64,000 nt of DNA from Anniella stebbinsi (GCA_029215795.1 JARDYH010000003.1:97310609-97374608); one strand, 5' to 3'; numbered from the stretch's first letter, positions 36,613-49,340 are shown. The notes: generated by a model not told the origin, from the sequence alone. Translations and numbers: made by a program.

Positions 36613-37009
36613 AGCTATCTAATTAGCATAATTATCCTCTCTGGGTGAAGGTTGTCATGACATCTGAACCCAGCAAGGATGGCTGGCTGGGGTAGGTTAC
36701 AAACCACTTCGAAACCAACGGCTTGTTCTAGGGTTTCAGGATAGTTTGTAAACCACCCCAGTCAGCCATCCTTGCCAGATTCATAACAACCTGCACCCAG
36801 TGAGAGTAATTATGCTAATTAGACAGCTTGTGACCAGCACACATGGGAAAGGAAAATAAGCCACCATGACTTATTTTTCCTCTGTGACTATGCGAACCTG
36901 CCCAGATAGTATAGGTAGAGTATAGGCACAGAGTATTTAAAAGACATCAAGACAGCAAAGGAAAATAAAGAATTAAAAGTATGTCCAATGTTGAAGATTT
37001 GGGTTAAAG

Positions 37010-37328
37010 TAGGCTGACCATATGAAAAGGAGGACAGGGCTCATGTAACTTTAAGAGTTGTAGTGAAAAGGGAATTTCAGCCAGTGTCATTTGTATGCAA
37101 TTAGTTCCTGGTGAAATTCCCTCTTAGTCACAACTGTTAAAGTTGCAGGGGCCCTACCCTCTTTTGTATATGTCACTCTAGTATAGTGCATGCACCTTTA
37201 ACTGTAGTGATGAAGAGGGAATTTCACCAGGTACTAATTGCATACAAATGATGCCTTCTGAAATTCCCTTTTCTCTGCAACTGTTAAAGTTACATGAGCC
37301 CTGTCCTCCTTTTCATGTGGTCAGCCTA
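37010..37328. mobile_element. 320-bp MITE, copy 2
   Basis: It starts TAGGCTGACCATATGAAAAG and ends with the inverted TTTTCATGTGGTCAGCCTA. GTTAAAG flanks both sides (37003-37009 and 37329-37335). It has the same internal organisation and orientation as the copy 400 bp away at 36293. Confidence 0.92.
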
Positions 37329-38042
37329 GTTAAAGGACAGTAATAGATCTGAAAAGATTAGAAACTATTAGGCTGATGAATCCAAGAAAGGCTTGCCAGA
37401 AGTGAATATTGAGGAGAGATTCTAAGGAAGCATTATCAAGAAGAAGAAAAATATTTGTATTATATACTGAGGGCCAAAAATGGTACAACTGGTAAGCCTA
37501 AACAGGAAAATCAATTATTTACAAAAACATGTAACTGAGAAAATGAGAAGGCAATGATAGATTTTGCCGGTTTAAGTAAAATACCCAGACACAAGGGCTT
37601 AAATGAGGTTGGGAATTTGGGGGTGTACTGTGGCATGGCCAAGAGCAAGTTGTGGTTCAAGAAAGTACTGAATTGACCAAGTAATCATAGTATGCACAAC
37701 TGTAAAGAGCACTGGGGAAGTTAGTCTTTAAATGACAGAGAACCTTTGAATAAACAAGAAATAACTTCCTCAGACAGAATGACAGAAATTAAAGAAGATA
37801 ATTGTAGGTGTTATTAGGTCATTATTGCTTACTTCTTTCCCCAATTCCGGACTCTTTTTAAAGTTCTGGCTTCAAAGCTTTTATTTGGTTTAGTACCAGT
37901 CTCTAGCCACGTGGTTTCCACCATTCCCTGTGGGAGACTAGTACATTACTCATTATTCTTGCTGTTGGAAAATCTTCCCTGTGACATTCAGTATAAGTCA
38001 TTCACTGCTCTGCTCCCAGGTTTGTTTCATGACTTTAAAAAA

Positions 38043-38091
<49 letters not shown>

Positions 38092-38769
38092 AATGGTCAG
38101 AACAGCTTGACAAATATGAAGGATGCTATGTTATTGGACTGACAAAGAGGCCTTCGACTCCAAACCCATGTAAGAAAGAACTGCCAAGTAAAAGGGCTAA
38201 ATGAAATATCTGATGCCATAATTGTTAAGACAATAGCATGGTAATAGGCTTCCCAGCTGTTTTTTTTTTTTACCCCCAGTGTGCATGCAGAAATTGGGGT
38301 TGGAAACAGTAGCATTCTTTGAGCTGGTTCACACATACATGCTCATCATTTGTTTTCTCTACATTTCATGCCTGTGTGAACTAGGTTCAACAAAAAACAC
38401 TGCCTCTTAGATGATATAAAATTCTTGTTTATATATATGTAAGGGTTCATTCCTACATGCAAGTAATTTCTTGATGTGGCAGTAACTGAGTAAGGAACTT
38501 TCATGAATTGTGAATCAGCCCTTGGTCCATCCCAGGAAAACTCAAAAGGAAGGCAAGAGGGTATTTACAATTCCCAAGTTTTAATTTCTAAATTTGTTAT
38601 ACACCGTTGGGGCATAACATATTTTCTGAGATCTCCCTTACCATTAATTAAGAGGTTTCCTGACATAGAGAAGCACAAAGTTATAGTAATGTGCAGTTTA
38701 TTTATGAAATTAATCATTTATTTATAGGGGAAGAAGGGCCTGCACATTCTTGAATCTAACCTCACAGTG
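37329..38769. other. Intronic DNA with a CT microsatellite
   Basis: (CT)n runs from 38045 to 38088. A T-run lies at 38262-38272. No exon or nameable transposon is visible. Confidence 0.5.
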
Positions 38770-39251
38770 ACTCAGTTCACACGATTAAATAACCTACAGT
38801 TTGTGGGTTGTTGATCTGGTAGTTACCAAGTAAGGAACTTTCATGAAGTGTGAATAACCAAGAGTGCTGGCTCCAACCATTAAACCACTTCCACTGCACT
38901 AAACAGAGCTTGTCCTCAGTGACATGCAAACCCAAGACTTATGGGCTAACATGTCATGAAGAACAACCCATGGCTTGTGCTTCCCTGGGTCGTTTAGCAC
39001 AACCATGGGCAGAAGGTAGACCTCCAGATGTTTTGGACTTCAACTCCCAGAAGTCTCTGCCATCATGCCCAACGGTAAGGAATGCTGGGAGCTGAAGGCC
39101 AAAACATCCGGAGATCTACTTTCTGCCCACCCTGGTTTAACACAATGGAAGTGGACGAGCAGTTGCGAGCCAGCATGGTTGCTCACTTCCGTGTGCTCCC
39201 AAACAACCCACATTTAACAAAACATGGGTTGTTTAATCATGTAAACTGGGT
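38770..39251. repeat. MITE interrupted by another fold-back element
   Basis: The left end ACTCAGTTCACACGATTAAA and the inverted right end TTTAATCATGTAAACTGGGT mark the outer element. At about 39004-39134 a second palindrome interrupts it. Confidence 0.75.
39004..39134. mobile_element. Short hAT-like fold-back element nested in a MITE
   Basis: GGGCAGAAGGTAGACCTCCA on the left pairs with the complement of AGATCTACTTTCTGCCC on the right, and GGACTTCAACTCCCAG with CTGGGAGCTGAAGG. This pattern (a CCAGATG...TTGGACTTCAACTCCCA core) is a very common amniote non-autonomous hAT type. Confidence 0.75.
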
Positions 39252-39853
39252 TAGCATGTCACATGCAGAGAGGAATAGAAAACAAGATGTAACATACTAA
39301 ACAGAGGACATTATTCCTGATGGCTGAAGTAGGTATGCCAAGCTACATAATAAATAAAGACCAGGGAAGGCAACCCAAATAGTCATATCCTGGCAGGCTC
39401 CAAGTCACTGAACAATCTGAATGGGGGGGGGGGGATTCTTTCGTAACCCTGAACATGATAATACCCATACCTCACAATAAGCACTTACCTGTAGTTTGTA
39501 TGGTGCTTCCCATTGCAGGTAACATGCTGGATGTAACCTAAGGTTATATAACCTAATCCAGCCTAACATACAGCTACTTTAGAATGACCTGTTAGTTTCA
39601 GTCTTTTGGGATAATGGATCACCATTAGGGTTACCAACAAGCTAGTCTGTCAAGTTAACCAGTATCCAATGCTCAGTAGGTCTACCCTCTAACTACCAAA
39701 TTCTGCCTTAGCACCACCCATAATCTGCTTAATTTCACCTTGGTTCTATCCTAACAATCTAATTTCTGTTCTGGCCCACCTGTTTCGGCCAATATTTTTG
39801 AAATAAAAATGTTGGCAATACTAAGAAACATACATACTGTAGGGCACACACTT
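39252..39853. other. Intronic DNA, no recognised feature
   Basis: A G-run lies at 39423-39434. Nothing else is recognised. Confidence 0.4.
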
Positions 39854-40391
39854 TGGCTGCATTCGGACAACACATTAAGCAACTGGGAGGGGGACAATCG
39901 TCAGTTGTGTTGCTTATTGTGTTGTGTGGAGGGTAACACGCTGCTCACAAACTACTGACAGTATGCTATTCCACCCAAATAAGCAACTGAGATAAACGAC
40001 TGGCTTGCAAGTTGTTTAGCTCGAAGCCAGTTGTTTAAAGTGTTGTATGGAGGGGTGAGTGTGTTAATGGCATGTGGTGAGTGGGTTAAAACACAATCCC
40101 ATAGAGGCAGGTGACAAGAGCGACCAAAGCGGCGGCTGCCACACTGCTACAACTGGTGCAACTTGCAGAGGCTGCTGGGATAGAACTGGGAGGACTGAGA
40201 GGAGGGAGGGTGGGGAGAGGGGTGGGGGCTGTGTCAGTCAAATGCTGGGTTGACTATTAGTCCACTCAACGCCAGCCCCAACCACCCACAGTTGTGTAGG
40301 AATATGATGTGTGGGGAGTACCCACAAAATAACCAACTGTGAGTTGGCTACTCAACCCACCATTGACTAATGTGTTGTCCAAATGCAGCCA
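39854..40391. repeat. 544-bp-family MITE, copy 2 (538 bp)
   Basis: The ends are TGGCTGCATTCGGACAACAC and, inverted, GTGTTGTCCAAATGCAGCCA. The sequence is the reverse of the 18171 copy and nearly collinear over its whole length, including the purine-rich block at 40190-40230. Confidence 0.88.
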
Positions 40392-42035
40392 CAGTCATGC
40401 AAACTCCACATCCAACCAGTTGAGTATCTCTCACAGAGTTACACGAAAAGTCCAGCTGTTATTCTGGATCAAATTTAGAACATGATGCGGAATACATTAA
40501 GACAGAAATCCCTATAGTCTGTACCCAGGCACACTAGTGCAGTGTAAGAAATTCAATAAAAGCTCCTGAGAGTACCCAAAGTCTCCTCCCATTTAGGAGG
40601 CTGCAAACTTCATCTCTGCAAGATTCATTGCTTAGGCTTTGCCTGCATCGAGGGGCAGTTAATTCTGCCACATCTTTGCACTAAGTGAAACTGAATGCAG
40701 AGATGCTATAGAAATATGAGCTTCCTAGGAAGACATACTCAGAACTCACAGAGAAACACAAAAGGTTGATAGTTCTGAAGATAGGTGGTAGTAGTTACTC
40801 TTACAAATTCTAAAAGTAAATGTTCGGGGGCTGTAAGAGCAAAGGATGCCCAGTTTAAACTTTGGGGGAAATCCAAGTATGTTTCACCTATTAGAATGAT
40901 AGAAAACACCATAGTAAACCATGACCATTTAGATGTAGGTGGATGGCCAAAGTAAACATTCTTGCATGAATGTTCCAGAAATTTCCCAAATCTAAACTTA
41001 AACTCAGGAAAAAGCAAAACTAAAACCTAATTTTTACAATTTAACCTTTCTGTCTAGGCAGGTAGACAGACTAATTGTCGTATGCACACATCTATATGCA
41101 GCAACCAAGCTACCCCAATCATATCCTCTCTTCCCCAGCTAGAAGGAAGGATAAGGGTACAGGTTGGGCCACGTGGAACCCACCTGACCAGCTGGTGAGA
41201 AAGAGCAGGGAGCTTTAAAAGGCCTGCAGCTACACCCTCTTCCTGCTTTATGACTGCAGTGTGGCAACCTAAATTCACTGTGCCCTGTAAGTCTGTAGTT
41301 AGTGTTATTAAAGCAAACTTTCCCAAGTTATACAGAGGATTTGCATCTATATTAAAACTTCCTCATAGATGAAGATTTTGCTTCATGTAATTCTTGCTTT
41401 TAATTCATGAGCTTTTCAGAAGAAAGAACCCCATTGTGTCCTCTGTCATGCAAGATGTTTTAATGGTCTATAAATAAAACATTACTATTTATAGGATTAA
41501 TGTGGCAGCAAAACGTTGCATAACTGCTGTGTAGAACTACAGGTTTCAAGTCAAAGCAAATCATTCTGGTACAGCTGCTAATTTAACCGTGTGGTTCTTT
41601 ACACACAAGTACTTGACTAGTTAACAACACAGACTGAATTATCATATTTACAGGGAATGGGTGCGCTACTGTCCAACAGTTTTACGGGAAATCCTGTGCA
41701 ATGAACTAATGGCCTGTAAGAACTCTTTCTCTTTCTTTTTCTGGTTTTTTTAAAAAAAACAAAATCTGTCTCCTGCCTATAGAAAAACAAAGAGGGTTCA
41801 TTGATTCAAGTAGTGACCATTAGGATTTTGCTACATGACTTTGACCTGATTGATTACAGGGGAAGCCCTCGGTGTTTCAATTAAAAGAAGAATTATATAG
41901 TGTCACCATGTGCATGATACAAAAAAAGAGAGATTCATGGCCAGTGGTGCTTACAATCTAAAATTTGAGACAAGGGGCTGCGGGGTTGTAGAGGAAGATG
42001 AAGGTGAAAATGTTGTCACCGATTGTGACTAAGTT
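40392..42035. other. Intronic DNA, no recognised feature
   Basis: No exon or nameable repeat. Open frames, for example around 40739-41326 on the minus strand, have no recognisable domain. Confidence 0.4.
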
Positions 42036-42039
42036 GTCA

Positions 42040-42290
42040 CAGGATTTTGCCCCAAATACCTGAAGAACCTTCTCCCACACACTTCTGCCTAAGAATTAAG
42101 AGTGCACTTCCTTCCTATCTTAGGAGAGACAGCCTTTTCTTTAGTTGTAAAGAGACTCTAGAATGCCTCCCATGGGAGATCTGCCTGAATTCATCACTGC
42201 TTGTCTTTGCAGGGCAGATAAGACTCATCTGTTTCAACAGGCTGCTGATTGACTCTTTCTATGGATTTTGGTCTGCTGATATTGTAGTAT
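42040..42290 (+). mobile_element. L2-like LINE 3' coding fragment
   Basis: The frame from 42047 contains LECLPWEICLNSSLLVFAGQ and IRLICFNRLLID. This is the degenerate equivalent of the WNDLPxEIR...F.R..K..LF block that ends L2 ORF2. Confidence 0.6.
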
Positions 42291-42324
42291 GATGTTCTGT
42301 ATAGCTACTTTAGTATGTGTGCGG

Positions 42325-42800
42325 TTAACCTTTAAAACTCTTCATGACTTAGGACCAGGGTACTTGATGAACCACTAATCTCTATATGAGCTGACCTGTA
42401 GGGATGTCAGAGAAATCGGCAATGAAATCGAATGAATTTGGATTTCTATGAATCTGACCTACAGACTTGTGAAGCGTTTATTTTTACTTTCCAGAATTTT
42501 ATGCATATTTAGTTGTAGAAAAAAAAATGTAAAACTAAAAAAGTGCTCCAAAATGCAAAATCTGTACAACCCTACTTACTTGTACCCTGTAGTCACCTTC
42601 ACAGAATTTTATCTCTGGTGATTGGTTTTTATGGTGATCTGCCATCTGCTGTTTTGGAGGTTATTTCTGTTGTTGTTTAATTGTGTACACCTTATTGATT
42701 TTATTCTATTACTTTAAGTCCTGTTTTTTATTGTGAAATCAACCTAGACAAGTTTCTTTGAAGGCTGGGATATAAATGACCAAATAAATAAGTAAACAGT
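42325..42800 (+). mobile_element. Second L2-like LINE 3' fragment
   Basis: LKTLHDLGPGYL (42333-42368) matches the KALHGLGPGYL block of the better copies. The end GGCTGGGATATAAATGAC with AAATAAATAAGT is the usual tail. Since this block should precede the segment at 42040-42290, it must be a separate insertion or a rearrangement. Confidence 0.65.
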
Positions 42801-44423
42801 ATTATGTTCACTTTATCCTAAGAACACATTTTTTTGTCAGCTGATTTTCTTATCATATAGCTAAGCAGGATGAAAAAATCTATTGGAAAAAAAAATCCAG
42901 CATGAAATTGAAAGTCCTTCCTCAGGTGAAATATCTGTGGAATTTCAGGGGAAGTCAAATGAGCCTTGAAAACAGTATTGAAATTGTTCACAGGGCATTT
43001 GCACATACCTAATTAGGTAAACAAACAGAGTTCAAGAAGGGTGTTATACAAAATAATCTCTATTGTTTATATAGAGGGATGATCCCCCCCCCCCCCCCCC
43101 CACACACACACCTAAGTAACTCCAACACTGATTCATTGTACTTGTGGTGGTATATTAGAACTGGCTTAGTGGGAGACATTTTCTTTATGACTACATAAAT
43201 CTTTTCCATTAAAATTAGAGTTATTTATGCTTAGGACTACCTGTGCTTGCACCAGACCTGGTGAGCCAGGAGAAAGCCCTGCCAAGACCACAGACTAACC
43301 CAGACCTCCAGAGATTTCTAGTCAGCCATAAGGAGTGGTTGAAGAATGTAAGTTTTTGAAGGTGGGTTACGAGTCCCAAAGGGCTTAGCAGCTTATTTTA
43401 AAGACAGAGAGGGAGAGAGAGGGAGAGAGAGACAAATTCTGTAACTTTTTACCATATACTGACACCAATATGAAAAGAGGAAATGCTATGAATAATAAGT
43501 ACAAAACTTTATCTTTTAAAAGCCCCACTCTGAAACATTTGCTGATACACCTTCCAAACTCTGCTGGGAATCTATAAAAAGTGGTATCTCAATTTCAACA
43601 TGGAGAGCATATTGTGCCTGCAATATAATACAATAGGAGACATTGAAAAAGTCACATTTATGAAATTCTGAGCAAATATTTGTGCTAATGAAGGTTAAGG
43701 GGTTGGCAGTTCTGGAAACTGTATGCCTCTATTTATCCAGTCTAATTTCAATGCAGGCAGCTGGAGTGCAAGCTTCCCTCTATGGTCCTGGCAACACTTT
43801 CAACCCCAACCTAAACGGACCCTCTATAGGAGAAAGAAATAATTTATTCATTATGCTGACTGGGCTCTGGTCCTCTTTCAAGCCATGGCAGCCAATTCCA
43901 CAAAATTCACACGTAGGGTTTTACAACATGACCTGTGGTCAACTAGTATCTGATCAGAGACCACCTAAGTCATTCCATTAAGACAACACATTGTAGCTGA
44001 ACTAGACAGAAAAGGCCAGGGTCATTATTTGCTTTCATCTTGTGATGCATTTTCCAAATTAAGTGAAGCGAGCTACACGTATCAGACACATCCAACTAGG
44101 TACCAACGCTGCTACTTCCACCAAAAAGGTCAGGAAAACTTGAAACACTACTTTGTACTGACAGATCTCTTAAAGTACAAGTCCTTCTTTGGTCCACAGA
44201 CCTGATTGTTTCTTCTCATACCTATTAAAAATTATTATGATCCTCACTTATTGGAAGAAACCATTTTTGAACAGTAACAGTGTTTACCGTCTGTGTGAAC
44301 CAAGATGTTTCATTGTTCATCTTAAATACACAACAAAAGCTTCTGTTTCCCAATGGGCATTACATTATTCACGTAACTGAAGATCATCATCACCACTAAT
44401 TTTAAAAGTTATCTTCCTCACCC

Positions 44424-44455
<32 letters not shown>

Positions 44456-46225
44456 GCTGAGCTACTCCAGATGTCAGTCTGGTCCTTTCATGCTAGGATT
44501 AACAGCCAGGATAGCCCAAGCAGGAAGCAGTTGGCAGGGCAAAAAGTAGAGAGAGTATAATGAGTGCCCTCTGTATACTTATTTGCAAGGATACTTACTA
44601 TTTGAAATAAACCTTTCTCTAATGTTTCCCAAAAACAATGAGGACTTTTAAACATATTTGGCATGATTCTTTGCAGCATAGGTGTAGTGCCTATGCACAG
44701 ATGGAGCTCTACAGTGTTTACAGAGACCTGCTTTCCTTTTCTCTCGGATAGGTATGCAGAGTGCAATTGGCCATTCCTCAGACTACGCCAGCCCATTCCA
44801 TGAGTGCAAACCAAGGGGGCAGAGAGAAAATAGGGCTCTCTTTAGCACTATGGGGGAATCACCCCTTCATATGAGCATTCTGCCTAGGTTGGGAAGAAAC
44901 AGGCCCATTGTTCCTGCATTTAAAAATGGGATGTTTCATTGTTTTATTTTTAAAAAATGGCTTACAAAGTTGCCCAATTACTTCACACCTTGGTGATCAG
45001 TAACTCTCCTGGTAATTGATTTATAGTAATCCATAACTGAATGGCTAATTAAAAAATGCTACCTTTGGAAATGAGGAAGAAGAAAATGCACGTGAGTTTT
45101 CCTTCTTTTTATTTTAAGCAAAATTGCTTCAAGGGCCATATTTTATTTACAGGTCACCAGTTGGCTATTTACAGGCCCTAGTGGGCCATCCCATTCCCGA
45201 TTTAAATGCAAGATCCTCTACTGTGGTAAATTAATGGGACTTGCTTTTAATATTCAGTGAAAGCAATTATGCACCACAACATAAATGAGGGACAACGACC
45301 TAAGGGAGGAAGATATACCAAATGATTATTGTCTATTAAAAGGTACCATATGGAGGGCTTTACACAACTCCATGGCGAGCAGGCTCACCTTGGCGAGAGG
45401 GAGAAAGAATAAAATACCAAAGCAAGCACCAGCAAGCCTCATGCCAATGAGGTGAAAGCAACAGCGACACCTTTAAAAAGTGGAGTGGAAAATGTTGAGC
45501 TTCCTGTCCAGCTGAAAGTTATTTCCTGGAAAAGAGTTTTTTTAAAAAGCCATTTAACCCACAAAGAAGCAGGGCTCTGTAAAACATTAAGTAGTGTATT
45601 TGAAGGAAAGTTTACTTTGAGATGTATTTGATGTTGTTGCTTGTCACTGAACTGTGTTTCTTTTCTCACCTTTTGCCAAAAAGAGGAGGAGGAGGAGGAG
45701 GGAAGGAGGAGGAGGAGGAGGAGGAGGAGGAGGAGGAGGAGGAGGAGGGAAGGGGGAGGGAAGGTAGGCATATCACTGGCAAGTGCTAATATTTTTCTGG
45801 GTACGTGTTCATTTGCTTTCACTAGAAAAAAAGAAGTGCAATTCACTAAGGATCCAATTTTACAGCAAATAGTAGTGGAATAAAGTAAATTCATTATTCT
45901 AACAATACAAAAAAGAAGAGGCAACCAATGTATAAAAGCCAGCTCCTATGATTCTTTCACAATTTAAAGTAATGTAGAAATTCAATTTTTGATAAGCTAT
46001 GCAAATAAAAGGCTTGATTCTCTGTGGCCACCATTAAATTCTAGGATAACTTGAAGGCAGAATCTACCCCTCATCCTGAACACGGGGTCACCTAAGGACG
46101 GGATCAGGTTAGCTCCTGCCTCAGTGGTGTCCATAAGTACAACCCTTTACTTTCTTAAATAAGAGGGAATAGCTGCTATTCACCTCATGGTGAAAAAGTA
46201 AAACACTGCACATGACCGAAGACAA
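42801..46225. other. Intronic DNA with microsatellites
   Basis: Poly(C) followed by (AC)n occurs at 43086-43111 and again at 44424-44454. A GGGAGA patch lies at 43405-43432. The (GGA)n tract is listed separately. No exon is recognised. Confidence 0.5.
45683..45764. repeat. (GGA)n purine tract, about 80 bp
   Basis: An imperfect GGA repeat with GGAA interruptions forms a strand-asymmetric purine run capable of G-rich secondary structure. Poly-Glu and poly-Arg frames across it are artefacts. Confidence 0.95.
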
Positions 46226-46453
46226 TGGCTGAATTCAGATGACACAATAAGCAACTGGTGTGAGGGAAACAATCGTCACTTGTATTGACTATCGTGTCAT
46301 CCGAATGCTGCCATAGTCAACTCAGCGCTGATCCTAATCCACACCACAGTTGATTATTTATTACCATGTTGTGTGGGGAGTACCCCCTAGATAAACAACT
46401 GTAAAGTTGACTATTACCCCACCATTGATTATCGTGTTGTCCGAATTCAGCCA
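46226..46453. repeat. 228-bp MITE, copy 2
   Basis: It starts TGGCTGAATTCAGATGACAC and ends with the inverted GTTGTCCGAATTCAGCCA. It is the same length as the copy at 14276 and reads as its reverse complement throughout (for example AGTCAACTCAGCGCTGATCC). Confidence 0.85.
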
Positions 46454-46739
46454 ATATGTCACACCTCTCACTTTATGTCCAGCCCTACTGACAGATATCC
46501 AAAAAAGGGAGAAATTAATCTCTACGTACAGTATGCACAGGAATTCATTGTACACTCCAGGGATTTATGCAATATATGCACACAAAAAACAAACACATCT
46601 GTCACAATGACAAGCATTTAGTTAGAAAGACTGAGGGCTGGTCCTCTCTCCACCTTCTGAGCAATAGCTAAGAACATTGACAACACCCACCAAAGACAAG
46701 AAATGCCATCCACTCTTCTGACATTATTAGGAATCTTTT

Positions 46740-47150
46740 CACATTTTGTTTATTTATACCCCACATTTCTACCAAAAATGGCACTTAAGGTGGCTTACAA
46801 AAACAATTTAAAATAGATTAAAACTGTGAAACATATTAAAATAAAATAAAAACATAACAATATAGGCAGTATAATGGGTTTTCCCACAGGATATATCCTT
46901 TAATATTGTGTGTTGTTGTGTATTACAGTGGGTGCTGTGGTTCAGCAACGGTTGCTTTTTGTGGAAGAAAAATATGGTAATCATTGAGAAGCCTCAGAAA
47001 GGCTTGAAGTCTCCGCGTTTGGAATAGGTAGATTATGGTTTTCACGCATCTTCACTTGGATGGGGTGAATCCCAGAAGCATTGCAGTAACCCAAGAATGG
47101 GACATGGGAAGTTCTGATTTCTCTCTTTTGTAACTCTGATACCTGATTTA
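46740..47150 (-). mobile_element. L2-type LINE 3' end, decayed
   Basis: Reversed tail sequence (TTTATTTATACCCCACATTT, then GGCACTTAAGGTGGCTTAC) is followed by an A-rich 3' UTR. At 47083-47097 GCATTGCAGTAACCC corresponds to the coding stretch NALY near the 3' end in other copies. Confidence 0.65.
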
Positions 47151-47179
47151 TCAAAACATTGCATGGTTTCCTAAAATTA

Positions 47180-47350
47180 TAAGAACATAAGAAGACAAGG
47201 GACCATCTAGTCCAGCATTCTGTTTACACAGTGGCCAACCAGGTGTCAATGGGAAACCCCACAAGCAGAACATGAGGGCAACATCACCCTCCCACTCATG
47301 TTCTCCAGGAACTACTATACATTGGCATATTGCCTCTCATACTGGAGATA
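47180..47350. repeat. Interspersed repeat (CATCTAGTCCAGCATTCTG type)
   Basis: The blocks AAGAACATAAGAAGA, CATCTAGTCCAGCATTCTG, CACAGTGGCCAACCAGGTG and GGAAACCCCACAAGCAG match a very common reptile repeat. I recognise the pattern but will not commit to CR1 or SINE origin. Confidence 0.7.
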
Positions 47351-47351
47351 G

Positions 47352-48917
47352 CTTATTCAGTGGCGAGAAAAAGTTTGTGAACCCCTTAGGATTGTCACAT
47401 ATTTCCAACCTAAAATGTTATTAGTTCTTTATCTAACCCCACAATCCTTGATAAAGAACAATAGATTACCCGATTAAACAAATGACACACAAACATAATG
47501 CTTTTTTCAACACTTCTTTAGCCACAACTGATTCAACATTCAATATCCATTTGTAAAAGGTATGTTAACCTTTAGATTCAGTAACTGGTGGCACCCCCTT
47601 GAACAGCAAGGACTTCAAGGAAGCATCTCCTGTAATTGTTAGTCAGTCTCTCACATCGGGTTTGAGGACCTTACAGAAGTGTTTCAACTCCATGACATTT
47701 AAGGACTTCCTTGCATGAACAGTTTGCTTCTGGTCCTGCCACAACATTTCAGTGGGGTTTAGGAATGGACTTTTGACTAGGCCATTCTAAAACACAGAAT
47801 TTCCTCTTCTGCAGCCATTCTTTTGTAGATCTGCTTGTATGTTTAGGATCATTGTCAGTTCAGCTTCAGCTCATGGGCGGATGACCTGGCATTCTCTTCT
47901 AGAATCTTCTGATACACTGTGGATTTCATGGTTATTTCAATGATGGCAAGCCATCCAGGTCCTGAGACAGCAAAGTGGCCCAAACCACTATATTCCCACC
48001 ACCATGCTTGATAGCTGGGATGAAGTTCTTCTGTTTGAACTCTGTGTTTGTTTTCCACCAAATATTACATTTCTCACTGAGGCTCAAAAGTTCTACCTTT
48101 GCCTTGTCTGTCAGAGAACATTTTTCCAGAAGTCTTAGGGATCATCTATGTGCTCTATAACAAACTTCAGACAGGCAGCAACATTCTTTTTAGAGAGCAG
48201 TTTCCTCCTGGCTATCCTCCCATGAACACCATTCTTGTTCAGTCTTTTTCTGATCACTGATGAACACTCACATTTATCAAGGCAGAGTGGCCTGCAGATC
48301 CTTGGATGTTACTTTGGAATTCTTGTTTACTTCCTGGATAATATGCCGGTTTGTTCTTGGAAAGATTTGGTAGGATGACAGCTCGGTAGTGTGACTGTAG
48401 TCAAACTTTCTCCATTTGTAGACTTTCTGTCTTGCAGTGGATTGGTGGAGCCCCAAATCCTTAGAAATTGTATTGTAACCCTTTCTAGACTGATGAGCAG
48501 CAATAACTGCTTTTATGAGGTCCTCAGAGCTATCGTTTGATTATGGCATGATGTGTTTCCACACAACCATATGGTGAAGAGAAACTCACACAGTTTCTCA
48601 TCCTTTTATAGGGTGGGGCCTCCCAAACTGACCCCTGAAGATCTACCTAATTGCTTAAACACCTGATTCTAATTATTCCCTTTAATTGAGCTTATGCAAC
48701 CAGGGGTTCAATTACTTTTGCACATACCCTGACTCTTAAGTACCCATTGTTTGTCTGATTTATACATTGTTTTATCTCACAAGTCATGGAAATGGTTAAT
48801 ATAAACCCTGTTGGATATTTCGAAAAGGACTGGTTTTGATTCACGAAGGCTATCGTGGTAAAATTATGGAATTTCCATAATTATCATTAGAGTTCACAAA
48901 CTTTTTGTCACCCGGGT
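47352..48917 (-). mobile_element. Tc1/mariner-like DNA transposon, inactive
   Basis: The terminal inverted repeats are GAGAAAAAGTTTGTGAACCC at the left and the complement of GTTCACAAACTTTTTGTCAC at the right, giving about 1.57 kb. The transposase lies on the minus strand, about 48545-47560. It contains VWATLLSQDLDG-like and MKSTVYQKILEENARSSAHE blocks, an NDPKHTS motif (near 47853-47833, frameshifted from the preceding block) and PTEMLW with the terminal catalytic Glu region. Stop codons and frameshifts interrupt it repeatedly. It is a dead DD34E-type element. Confidence 0.9.
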
Positions 48918-49340
48918 AATGAAGCAGTCACATTAGTTAGGGCAGTGATTTTGACTATTGTTTATATTAAACTCTCAAAACCTCCCTTGTGGTTTTTCAA
49001 GCATTCGCCTGGAACATTAAAACAACTGAGGTAATGGGAGGGAGGGAGAGCTGGAGAGGGATTGTCCCTAGCTCCTCCTTTCTCTCCTGTGCTGAATTGC
49101 TCAGAATAGGGAAGAAGGAAAACCTCAAAACCCTGGCTGGGTGCCATTCCGCCATATGGAATTTCCCAAACTTAGTGGCTGACTTCAGTTTTATGATAAG
49201 CCTGGCAGGACATAGTAAGTGAAAAAAAGTAGCACATAAGTTTTGTTCCTGAGTACCAGAAACCTGGTCGAAGAAAAATGGATGGGGCAAATATGGAACC
49301 TGAATAGGTCCTAGTCCCCCTTTGACCAGATTACCTAAAT
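48918..49340. other. Intronic DNA, no recognised feature
   Basis: No exon or nameable repeat. Overlapping open frames on both strands show no domain. Confidence 0.4.

Noticed and set aside
45439..45924. 161-codon minus-strand frame with poly-Leu and poly-Ser
   Set aside because: It crosses the (GGA)n tract, which accounts for the low-complexity runs. The rest shows no domain or splice context.
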